64,000 nucleotides of DNA from Halobellus salinus (GTDB taxonomy: Archaea > Halobacteriota > Halobacteria > Halobacteriales > Haloferacaceae), in NCBI RefSeq assembly GCF_014646875.1, contig NZ_BMOC01000002.1, forward strand, positions 62,001 to 126,000, written 5' to 3'. Numbering within the stretch: position 1 is the stretch's first letter; each line of letters starts with the position of its first letter. The notes beneath the pieces were generated by a model. That model was not told the origin of the DNA. It made no database searches and was given only the letters and a program-made list of their open reading frames with translations. A program made the position numbers and the translations under genes. Below, one piece after another: positions 31,996-39,674 of this stretch.

Positions 31996-34398
31996 CTACC
32001 CGTCGCCGGAGTCGGTCCCCAAGGAACCGACGACGTCGACGCCGGTGATCTCGAAGCGGGCGCCGCTGTCCCCCGTCGTGACGCCGACGTCCCAGCCGTG
32101 GACCTCCGCACACTGTTTGACGATCGCGAGCCCGAGCCCCGTCCCGTTCGGGTCGGTCGAGTAGCCGTACTCGAAGACCGACCCCCGGTTCTCGGGTGGA
32201 ATTCCCGGCCCGTTGTCCTCAACGTAGAAGCCCCCGTTGAGCGCGCCGACCGCGATCTCGACCCCGTTACCGTCCGCGTCCGTTCGCCTGCCCGTTGATC
32301 CGTGTTCCACAGCACCCCCGCGACCATCGGAGCGCGGGTTCGCCGAGCCGTGTTCCACAGCGTTCCGCAGCAAGTTCTCAAGCAGGCGCTTGAGCCGCGT
32401 CCCGTCAGCTCGAACCGTCCGATCGGTCCGGATGTCGATCCGTGCGGACCCGGTGTCGACGTTCCCCCAACACGTACGGGCGATCGACTCCAGCCCAACC
32501 GGTGTCAGATCGATCTGCGTGTCGCACTCGCGAGTGAGAGTGAGTAGCTCGTCGATCAGCTCTGCCATCCGGTCGTGCGCCCGCGAGACCGCCGTGAGGT
32601 GCTCGCTGTCGGACTCCGCCCTCGCGAGTTCGAGCCGACCGTCGGCGACGTTGAGCGGGTTTCGGAGGTCGTGACTGACCACGCTCGCGAACTCCTCGAG
32701 CCGCGCGTTCTGCCGGGTTAACCGGCGTTCGCGCTCCCGAAGCCGGTCGGTCCGATCGACCTGTTCGAGCGCGGCCACGAGCGCGGTCGCGAGGACCTCG
32801 CCGAGCACCTCGTCCGACCGGTCGAACGCCCCGGTGGTCGGCGACCCCGCGATCAACACCCCGTAGTCGCCCAACGGGAGGCAGAGTTCGCCCCGAACCG
32901 GGGTGTCGTGGTTGTACCGATCCGGGTCCGTCCGCACGTCGTCGAGCGAGGCCGGTTCGCCGGTCTCGTAAACCCGCCACGCGATGCTGTCGCCCTCGCT
33001 GAACGTGGGGAGCGGGCCGATCAGCTCCCGGCCCGCCTCGGTTCCGGCGACCGGGACGAGCCCTGTCCCCGGCTCGAACAGGTGGATCGCGTTCAGGTCG
33101 AGCCCAAGCACGGAGTCGGCGGCCTCAACGCCGATCTCCGCAACCTCTTCGCGGGTCTCGGCCGCCATCAGCTCCCCGGCGGTCTCGTTCAGCGCCTCCA
33201 GGCGCCGCTCCCGCATCCGGCGGTCCGAGACGTCGTAGTAGACCCAAAGGTGCCCTGGGCCGTTGGGGAGTTCGATCGGCCGGTAGCTCCGCTCGAGGGC
33301 GTCGCCCGAACCGAGAACCAACTCCTCGTTCCACACCGGCTCCCGCTCGTCGGTCACTCGCTCGATCCGGTCGACGAACCGGTCCGCGTCGGCGAACCGG
33401 TCGGCCAACTCGGCCGCGAACGCCTCGCAGTCGGCGCCGACAACGTCATCAGGGTCCCACTCAAGCCCGAACAGGTCGAGCAGCCGGTCGTTGATCCGGA
33501 TCACCCTCCGGTCGGCGTCCTCGGCGAGCACGCCAACCGGAAGCGTCTCGAAGAGGGTCGATTCGAGGACGTCCTGCTCTTTGAGTTTCTGCTGCCGTTC
33601 GTGCGCGTCGGTCACGTCCTCGAACTGCGCGAAGATGGTGATGACCTCGCCGTCGTCGTCGGTCACGACACGGTTGTACCAGGCCGTCCGGCGGCGCTCG
33701 CCGTCCTTGGTCACGATGTCGTTGACGTTGTGAAACCCGGCTTGGTTCTCTCGGAGTCCCCGCTCAACCGCCGCAACCTCCAGCTCCTCGTCCTCGGGCA
33801 CGAACGGGGCCCACGACCCGCCGACCAGTTCCCCGGGTTCGTACCCCAGAACCTCGCACGCGGCGTCGTTGACCCGGACGATGGTGAACGTCTCATCGTA
33901 CTCGATGGTCCCCAGTGGCGACTGGTCGATGAACCGCGAGAGCCGCTCTTGGCTCTCCGACAGCGCGCGCCGGGACCGGTAGGTTTCGACCGCGTTCCGG
34001 ATCCGGTTTGCGAGCACTGCGTACTGGTCGGTTCCGGCCGACTTCTGGAGGTAGTCGGTCACCCCCGCGGAGACCGCACGGCTGGCGATGGTCTCCGAGC
34101 CCCCCCCGGTGAAGAGGATAAACGGCACGTCCGGATCGATCTCGCGGATCTGTTCGAGGAATTCCAGCCCCGTCGCACCGGGCATGTTATGATCGCTGAC
34201 CACACAGTCGAACGCTGACTCGCGGAACTGTTCGAGCGCCTCGCCCGGATCCGTCGACGTGCTGATCGCGAACGTCGGTTCCGACTTCCGGAGGAACGAC
34301 GCTGTGAGGTCGGTGAATTCGGGGTCGTCGTCCACGTGTAGGACTCGTATTTCCCCACCAGAGTCGCCTGACCGTCCTCTCTCAACGGTCCTCACCAT
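31996..34398 (-). CDS. Multidomain sensor histidine kinase (REC-PAS-PAS-GAF-HisKA-HATPase)
   Basis: 800 residues. Order: receiver domain (RVLHVDDDPEF, phospho-Asp in VVSDHNMPG) at about 18-130; PAS at about 150-265 (LGTIEYDETFTIVRVN); second PAS at about 280-395; GAF at about 410-555; HisKA with H576 in SVVSHDLRNPL; ATPase with N-box LLRNAVEHG, G1 DNGPGIP and GTGLGLAIV. No membrane segment, so it is cytoplasmic. A short DNA duplication inserts about 16 residues after the N-box. The ATG at 34398 is 26 nt downstream of a TATA-like CATATTT; the ATG at 34416 lies too near it. Confidence 0.93.
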   Translation of the reverse strand: MVRTVERGRSGDSGGEIRVLHVDDDPEFTDLTASFLRKSEPTFAISTSTDPGEALEQFRESAFDCVVSDHNMPGATGLEFLEQIREIDPDVPFILFTGGGSETIASRAVSAGVTDYLQKSAGTDQYAVLANRIRNAVETYRSRRALSESQERLSRFIDQSPLGTIEYDETFTIVRVNDAACEVLGYEPGELVGGSWAPFVPEDEELEVAAVERGLRENQAGFHNVNDIVTKDGERRRTAWYNRVVTDDDGEVITIFAQFEDVTDAHERQQKLKEQDVLESTLFETLPVGVLAEDADRRVIRINDRLLDLFGLEWDPDDVVGADCEAFAAELADRFADADRFVDRIERVTDEREPVWNEELVLGSGDALERSYRPIELPNGPGHLWVYYDVSDRRMRERRLEALNETAGELMAAETREEVAEIGVEAADSVLGLDLNAIHLFEPGTGLVPVAGTEAGRELIGPLPTFSEGDSIAWRVYETGEPASLDDVRTDPDRYNHDTPVRGELCLPLGDYGVLIAGSPTTGAFDRSDEVLGEVLATALVAALEQVDRTDRLRERERRLTRQNARLEEFASVVSHDLRNPLNVADGRLELARAESDSEHLTAVSRAHDRMAELIDELLTLTRECDTQIDLTPVGLESIARTCWGNVDTGSARIDIRTDRTVRADGTRLKRLLENLLRNAVEHGSANPRSDGRGGAVEHGSTGRRTDADGNGVEIAVGALNGGFYVEDNGPGIPPENRGSVFEYGYSTDPNGTGLGLAIVKQCAEVHGWDVGVTTGDSGARFEITGVDVVGSLGTDSGDG

Positions 34399-34505
34399 AC
34401 CGAACGCTACACCCATGGGGACAAATATGTTTGCTGAGGGACCCGGCCGCGTTTAGCTAACCACCACCGGTCGGCGACGGCTAGCAACCGACGACACGAA
34501 CCCGA

Positions 34506-35351
34506 TCAGACCGCCCGGGGCGGCGGGACGAGGAAGACGTTTCCAGCCGCTCTGGCGACGACTTCCTCGGAAACGCTGCCCAACAGCAGGCGTCGGATGC
34601 GGCTTCGCCCCTTCGACCCAACCACCACCGTCGACGGCGTCACGTCGGCTTCGACGTCGAGGATCTCGTCCGCGGGGTCGCCCTCCCGGACCTCGATCCG
34701 CGTCTCGATACCCCACCCTTCGAGTGTGCCGGCGTGCTCGGCCAGGCGCTCACGTGGGTCGGGGCCGGAGTCGGCGCCGGCGTCTTTCGACGACCGGACG
34801 TGAACAAGCGTCGCCTCCTCGGTCGCGGGGTGGAGGTACGAGAAGGCATCGAACGCCCGGTCGGCGTGTTCCGAGAAGTCCGTTGCAAAGAGGATCCGCT
34901 GGAACAGGTGTTCGCGGAGCACGTCCGGGTCGTCGGCCTCCCGCTCGACACGGCTGACCAACAGTGGCACGACCGTCGTTCGCGCGAGGTTGCGTGCAGT
35001 GGAACCGATGATGCGGTTTTCGAGCGGACTTTGCCCGCGTGAACTGACGACAGTGAGGTCCGCTCGGACCGTTTCGGCGATGCCGTTGATACGGCGATAG
35101 GGCGTGCCACGGACGACGTGGGTCTCGACTTCGAACCCGGCGGCCGCGATCACGTCACGGTACCGATCCAGCCCCTGCTGGCGGCGCCTGTCGAGGTTGA
35201 TGCCGGGCATTCCGGAGTGAACGTTCGCCGGGACAACCGTCACGAGGTGGATCGTACCGATGCCGATGCGACCCAGACAGTCGAGACACGTCTCGTTCTC
35301 TATTGCGGCCTCACTGGCGGCCGACAGATCGGTTGCACACAGGGCCCTCAT
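34506..35351 (-). CDS. Tandem UspA universal stress protein
   Basis: 281 residues, two UspA domains (about 1-140 and 150-281). The first begins MRALCATDLSAASEAAIE and ends with SRGQSPLENRIIGSTARNLAR. The second begins RILFATDFSEHADRAFDA and has the ATP-binding-type loop GSKGRSRIRRLLLGSVSEEV. Cytoplasmic stress-response family; the exact role is unknown. The ATG at 35351 matches the domain start; the upstream open frame lacks conservation. Confidence 0.9.
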   Translation of the reverse strand: MRALCATDLSAASEAAIENETCLDCLGRIGIGTIHLVTVVPANVHSGMPGINLDRRRQQGLDRYRDVIAAAGFEVETHVVRGTPYRRINGIAETVRADLTVVSSRGQSPLENRIIGSTARNLARTTVVPLLVSRVEREADDPDVLREHLFQRILFATDFSEHADRAFDAFSYLHPATEEATLVHVRSSKDAGADSGPDPRERLAEHAGTLEGWGIETRIEVREGDPADEILDVEADVTPSTVVVGSKGRSRIRRLLLGSVSEEVVARAAGNVFLVPPPRAV

Positions 35352-35562
35352 ACCGGGCTCTTCATCCGGCTTCCACAACAGAGTTCTGTTCACTCCGTGC
35401 GAGTCCGGCCACCGAACCGACACCGACCGCCCAACCGGGCTAGCGGATCGATATCCGACGCGTAACTTATGAGTACTCCCACCGAACTTACCCGGATATA
35501 GTATTGTACTCCATTCCCAAAACCGTTAAATCACTCAACCGGGTAGGGTGGAGTGAGCAGAA
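35352..35562. other. Divergent promoter region upstream of UspA and the TauE operon
   Basis: 210 bp. A TATA-like CGTTAAATC at about 35524 points rightward to the short upstream frame at 35563. Nothing else is recognised. Confidence 0.35.
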
Positions 35563-35622
35563 ATGTGCCAACACCGAATAACCGCGTTCCAAACTCTGAG
35601 TGAGAGCCGATGGCAGGGCTAG
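35563..35622 (+). CDS. Short upstream reading frame (19 codons) of the TauE operon
   Basis: ATG at 35563 to TAG at 35620-35622, product MCQHRITAFQTLSESRWQG. It begins about 33 nt after the TATA-like box, so it could be the first codon of the mRNA, and it overlaps the start of the next gene (35610) in another frame. A cysteine at position 2 and a downstream sulfur-compound exporter invite a leader-peptide idea, but translation is unproven. Confidence 0.35.
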   Translation: MCQHRITAFQTLSESRWQG

Positions 35623-35774
35623 CGGTCCCCACGTGGGATCCGGAGACAGCCGCGCTCATCGGGGCGATCCTGTTGGAAGCGATCGTGCTGTACGTAGGCT
35701 ACGGCGGACTCGAACGGCTCCTCGGGCCGTACCTCACGACACTCCTACTCGGGGGTGAGTCGGATGCTCAGTAG
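35610..35774 (+). CDS. Small membrane protein, DUF7512-like partner of TauE
   Basis: 54 residues: MAGLAVPTWDPETAAL followed by one hydrophobic helix (LIGAILLEAIVLYVGYGGLE) and LLGPYLTTLLLGG. It overlaps the start of the TauE/SafE gene (GTG 35755, ATG 35764), so the two are translated together. Single-helix proteins of this type occur next to TauE/SafE exporters in haloarchaea. Probably a subunit or chaperone of the exporter. Confidence 0.7.
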   Translation: MAGLAVPTWDPETAALIGAILLEAIVLYVGYGGLERLLGPYLTTLLLGGESDAQ

Positions 35775-36822
35775 CGTTCTCGGGGGCGGCGGGGTCCTGG
35801 GAACGAGCCCCGAGATGCTGGCGCTGTTCGTCGGCTTCGGCCTCGTCGTCGGCGTTCTGTTCGGGTTCTTCGGTATGGGCGGGTCGTTTCTCGTCACCCC
35901 AGCGCTGCTCATGCTCGAATACCCGGCACCCGTCGCGGTCGGGAGCGGGATGGCGTTCGTCTTCGGGACGGCCGTCATCGCGACGCTGAAACACCACGAC
36001 CTCGGGCAGGTCGACTACAAACTCGGTGTGATCATGATCACCGGGACGACCATCGGCATCGAGGCCGGGCGGACCATCGTCTACTACCTCGAGTCGCTGG
36101 GGCTCGCCGGCGGGATCATCAGTATCGCGTACGTCGTCCTGCTCGGCGGTGTCGGCGCGATGGTCACCCGCGACGCTCTCAAGAGCGACGGCGGCGGTGG
36201 CGTTGACCACGAGGCGGCTGACAAGGATCTCAGCGAGTACGAGGTCCCCGAGATCGCGAAGACGATCCAAGAGACGGTTCGGATCCCGCCGATGGTGACG
36301 CTCCGTGGTGACGTCCGCGTCTCCGCGTGGGTCATCACTGCGGTCGCGTTCGCGACCGGCCTCCTCTCGGGCTTTTTGGGCGTCGGTGGCGGCTTCATCC
36401 GGATGCCTGCGATGATCTACGCTATCGGTGTTCCGGTGCCGGTCGCGGTCGGCACCGACCTCTTCGAGATCGTGTTCTCGGGCGGCCTCGGCAGCTATCT
36501 CTACGGCCAAGGCGGTGGTGTCGACCTCGGCATCGTCGCGCCGCTGTTGTTCGGGAGCGCCCTGGGTGCGCGCATCGGTTCCGCGGCGACCGCCGTGGTT
36601 GACGCTGACGGGATCAAGGTCTACTTCGGCGGGATGCTCCTGATCGGCGCGATCGCAGTCGGGATCGGCGAGGTCGGCTCCTACCTCGGCAGCCCGCCGC
36701 TCGAACTGCTCGGGTTGGTGCTCGTCATCGGTGCGGCGGTCGTCGTCGCGCTCGCGATCGTCTACACCACCGTCTCGTCGCTACGCGAGACGCGCCGGCA
36801 GGGGACCGCGGCTGCGGACTGA
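35764..36822 (+). CDS. TauE/SafE (TSUP) family anion exporter
   Basis: 352 residues from the ATG at 35764 (a GTG at 35755 would add three). Two related halves carry the TSUP signature: GFFGMGGSFLVTPAL in the first and GFLGVGGGFIRMPAMI in the second, with about eight to nine membrane helices and an acidic cytoplasmic loop (about 140-175). Family members export sulfite, sulfoacetate or related organosulfur anions; the substrate here is not fixed. It lies between the small partner gene and a wHTH regulator. Confidence 0.9.
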   Translation: MLSSVLGGGGVLGTSPEMLALFVGFGLVVGVLFGFFGMGGSFLVTPALLMLEYPAPVAVGSGMAFVFGTAVIATLKHHDLGQVDYKLGVIMITGTTIGIEAGRTIVYYLESLGLAGGIISIAYVVLLGGVGAMVTRDALKSDGGGGVDHEAADKDLSEYEVPEIAKTIQETVRIPPMVTLRGDVRVSAWVITAVAFATGLLSGFLGVGGGFIRMPAMIYAIGVPVPVAVGTDLFEIVFSGGLGSYLYGQGGGVDLGIVAPLLFGSALGARIGSAATAVVDADGIKVYFGGMLLIGAIAVGIGEVGSYLGSPPLELLGLVLVIGAAVVVALAIVYTTVSSLRETRRQGTAAAD

Positions 36823-37008
36823 CCGGTCTGTGACCCGGCGGCAGGGCCGGGCTCCCACTCGTGCGCGATGGGGGGTCTTCGATTCCCGTTCGCCCGGGGT
36901 TCCCGGCTCCTCTTCCGGGACTGTTCCACGGTTGCCGTTTCGGCACGAAATTGTGCGAACCGTGCAAAAATCTTTTACTCTCTCGGCGTCTACGTCTCGA
37001 CGATACCA

Positions 37009-37413
37009 ATGCCAGATTCGATGTCCGAGCAACTCCGCCGGGACATGGAGTGCGAGGGGCTGCTAGCGTGTTTCCACGGGCTCAAAGAGCTCGACAAGGA
37101 GTGTTTCCGAGCGCTCGTCGGAGCCGAGAACCCCTTGACCGTCGACGAGATCGCCGACGCAGTCGACCGCGAGCGCTCGACCGCCTACCGTGCGGTCCAG
37201 CGGCTGCTGCAGACCGGCTTCATCGAGAAAAATCAGATCAACTACGACCAGGGCGGCTACTATCACGTCTACTCGCCGACGGACCCGTCGCAGATCGCGG
37301 ACGACATGCAGCGGATGCTCAACGACTGGTACGCGAAGATGGGTCAACTCATCCAGGAGTTCGAGACCAAATACGACCGTTCCGACGCCTCGGCGCCGCC
37401 CGTTGAGGGGTAG
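37009..37413 (+). CDS. TrmB/winged-helix transcriptional regulator
   Basis: 134 residues from the ATG at 37009 (MPDSMSEQLRRDMECEG). A winged helix covers about 35-95: CFRALVGAENPLTVDEIADA, then RERSTAYRAVQRLLQTGFIEK. A C-terminal helix EEF-like segment (DDMQRMLNDWYAKMGQLIQE) could dimerise. The 186-bp leader contains GCACGAAATTGTGC at about 36943-36956, an inverted repeat just upstream of a TATA-like CTTTTAC, so autoregulation is plausible. Its neighbour, the TauE exporter gene, is a likely target; this is inference. Confidence 0.8.
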   Translation: MPDSMSEQLRRDMECEGLLACFHGLKELDKECFRALVGAENPLTVDEIADAVDRERSTAYRAVQRLLQTGFIEKNQINYDQGGYYHVYSPTDPSQIADDMQRMLNDWYAKMGQLIQEFETKYDRSDASAPPVEG

Positions 37414-37636
37414 CCCGCCGCGTTTTCGTCGCCCGTAACCGTCCGGTCGTCACCGCCGTAAGCCCTGGCTCCCTCTGGGAGCGTTGCGAACGGTCACGAA
37501 CCCCGATTGTGGCGGACTGTGAACCACGGTCGTTCCGCCCGCAACCCTCGCTACACTTCCCGTTTCGAACCCTTCGTGACCGCTTCCGATTCCACGAACT
37601 CCTCGCTGTCGCTCGTCGTCGCGAGGAATCAGAAAG
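37414..37636. other. Intergenic region before tRNA-Val
   Basis: 223 bp, no convincing gene. Weakly repetitive C-rich sequence with stops in all frames. Confidence 0.3.
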
Positions 37637-37711
37637 TGGGTTGGGGCGGATTTGAACCGCCGGCCTCCTCCATGTCAAGGAGGTGTCATAACCGGACTAG
37701 ACTACCAACCC
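37637..37711 (-). tRNA. tRNA-Val (GAC anticodon)
   Basis: 75-nt class I tRNA on the minus strand. The acceptor GGGTTGG pairs with CCAACCC and the discriminator is A. The anticodon stem CCTCC/GGAGG encloses TTGACAT (anticodon GAC), and the T-arm carries GGTTCAAATCC. Confidence 0.94.
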
Positions 37712-37909
37712 GCCAGTCCGAACGCATCGCCGCTTTCGTCTTCGCAGTTCTGCGTTCCGTGGGGACATAATTTAAGGTTTCGTTTCGGCCACCGCGGCGC
37801 GCTGTCCGCCGGTTTTGCTCGCGTCCATCGCCGCGTCGGCGTGTGGATCCACCGTGACGAGGCTGACGGCGGTGTTTCCGGTAGTGCTGCTCCGACAGGC
37901 TTATACTGA

Positions 37910-37925
37910 TGAACGGATTTGTTCA
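37910..37925 (+). promoter_or_regulatory. Inverted repeat at the trp operon start
   Basis: TGAAC and GTTCA are arranged around a 6-nt spacer, directly after a TATA-like CTTATACTG (37900-37908) and 33 nt upstream of the trpD ATG. It covers the predicted transcription start and is a good operator candidate for tryptophan control. Confidence 0.5.
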
Positions 37926-37957
37926 CTACAACACGAAACCGTACATCGGTGACCACG

Positions 37958-38980
37958 ATGACACTCCAGGAATACATCGAACGCGCGGCCGACGGCGAGG
38001 ATCTGACACAGGACGAGTCCCGGGACGCCGTCCGGCTCGTCTTCGAGGCGGCGACCGAGGCCCAGATCGGCGCCTTGCTGGCCGCCCTCCGGGCGAAAGG
38101 CGAGACCGAGACCGAGATCGCGGGGTTCGCCCAGGGGATGCGGGACGCCGCCCGCACCATCACCCCCGACCGGGCGCCGCTGGTCGACACCTGCGGGACC
38201 GGCGGCGACGACCACGACACCATCAACGTCTCGACGACGAGTGCGATCGTCGCTGCGGGCGCCGGCGCCGCGGTCGCAAAACACGGGAACTACTCGGTCT
38301 CGTCCTCCTCGGGGAGTGCGGACGTTCTCACGGTCGCCGGCGCGGACGTCGACGCCGAACCGCCCGCAGTACAGGACGCGATCGAGCGCGACGGGATCGG
38401 CTTCATGCTCGCACCCGTGTTCCACCCCGCTATGAAGGCGGTCATCGGCCCCCGGAAAGAGCTCGGGATGCGCACGATCTTCAACGTTCTCGGCCCGCTG
38501 ACGAACCCTGCGGACGCGCAGGCGCAGGTGGTTGGTGTGTACGACCCCGGGTTGGTGCCGGTGCTCGCTCGGGCGCTCTCACACATGTCGGTCGACCGGG
38601 CCCTGGTCGTCCACGGCGCGGGGATGGACGAGATCGCGCTCCACGATGAGACCGTCGTCGCGGAGGTTGACGGCGGTACCATCGCCGAGTACACCATCGC
38701 GCCCGAGGAGATCGGGGTCGAGTCCGCGCCCGTTGAGGCGGTCGCGGGCGGTACGCCCGAGGAGAACGCCGCCGACCTCCGGGCGGTTGTGACCGGTGCG
38801 GTGACCGGCCCGAAGCGCGACATCGTCCTCGCGAACGCGGGCGCGGCAATCTACGTCGCCGGCCTCGCCGACTCCATCGCCGATGGCGTTGAGGCGGCCG
38901 CACAGGCAATCGACGGGGGCGACGCCGGGGAGACGCTCGCGGCGCTGTGTGGCGCCGTCGACGCCCCGGTGGAGGGCTGA
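37958..38980 (+). CDS. trpD: Anthranilate phosphoribosyltransferase
   Basis: Second step of tryptophan synthesis: anthranilate + PRPP to phosphoribosylanthranilate. 340 residues. The PRPP site is DTCGTGGDDHDTINVST, followed by AKHGNYSVSSSSGSADVL, and MLAPVFHPAM with LGMRTIFNVLGPLTNPA are conserved. First gene of trpDFEG, with a gap of 4 nt to trpF. Transcription probably starts near 37930. Confidence 0.96.
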   Translation: MTLQEYIERAADGEDLTQDESRDAVRLVFEAATEAQIGALLAALRAKGETETEIAGFAQGMRDAARTITPDRAPLVDTCGTGGDDHDTINVSTTSAIVAAGAGAAVAKHGNYSVSSSSGSADVLTVAGADVDAEPPAVQDAIERDGIGFMLAPVFHPAMKAVIGPRKELGMRTIFNVLGPLTNPADAQAQVVGVYDPGLVPVLARALSHMSVDRALVVHGAGMDEIALHDETVVAEVDGGTIAEYTIAPEEIGVESAPVEAVAGGTPEENAADLRAVVTGAVTGPKRDIVLANAGAAIYVAGLADSIADGVEAAAQAIDGGDAGETLAALCGAVDAPVEG

Positions 38981-38984
38981 CCGG

Positions 38985-39674
38985 ATGGTCCGGGTGAAGA
39001 TCTGTGGCGTGACGAACGGCGATGACCTGCGGGTGGTCGCACGCGCCGGCGCGGACGCAGTCGGGATCATCACCGACGTGTCAGTCGACACGCCACGGGA
39101 TGTCTCGCTCGAGAGAGCGGCGACGCTCGTCGACGCGGCGCCGCCGTTCCTCACGACGACGCTGGTGACGATGCCTGAGACCGTCGCGGAAGCGGTCGAG
39201 ACGGCCGAGGCCGTGCGGCCGGACGTGCTCCAGGTTCACGGCGGGTTCGCCCCCGGAGAGTTTCGGTCGCTCCGCGAGTCGATCCCCGCGAAGGTTGTCG
39301 GCGTCGTCGACGCCGAGGCGCCGGAGCGCGTGCGTGCCGTTGCGCCGGCGGTCGACGCCGTCCTCGTGGATTCGGTCGACGGTGCCGGCGCGGGCGGAAC
39401 CGGCGAAACCCACGACTGGGACGCGACCGCGGAGGTTGTGGCGACCGTAGAGACGCCGGTCATCCTTGCGGGCGGGCTGGCACCGGAGAACGTCGCCGAG
39501 GCCGTCCGGACGGTTCGGCCCTTCGCCGTCGACGTGGCGAGCGGCGTTGAGCGGACGGGCGGACGGAAGGATCGCGACGCAGTCAGGAGGTTCGTCGCGA
39601 ACGCGGTCGCCGCCGCTGACGGCGTCGATGGGTCCGAGACGCTCGAAGGAGCTCCCGAGGAGGTGCCGTCGTGA
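38985..39674 (+). CDS. trpF: Phosphoribosylanthranilate isomerase
   Basis: Third step of tryptophan synthesis, a TIM-barrel of 229 residues. N-terminal VKICGVTNGDD (catalytic Cys), central VLQVHGG, AVLVDSVDG (catalytic Asp region) and C-terminal ILAGGLAPENVAEAV with VDVASGVE. The start at 38985 follows the trpD stop by 4 nt. Its stop overlaps the trpE start (GTGA). Confidence 0.95.
   Translation: MVRVKICGVTNGDDLRVVARAGADAVGIITDVSVDTPRDVSLERAATLVDAAPPFLTTTLVTMPETVAEAVETAEAVRPDVLQVHGGFAPGEFRSLRESIPAKVVGVVDAEAPERVRAVAPAVDAVLVDSVDGAGAGGTGETHDWDATAEVVATVETPVILAGGLAPENVAEAVRTVRPFAVDVASGVERTGGRKDRDAVRRFVANAVAAADGVDGSETLEGAPEEVPS

Noticed and set aside
37909-37957. Upstream frame before trpD as another leader peptide
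   Set aside because: Its ATG lies right at the TATA-like box, upstream of any likely transcription start, and the frame continues as an antisense-like shadow through trpD.
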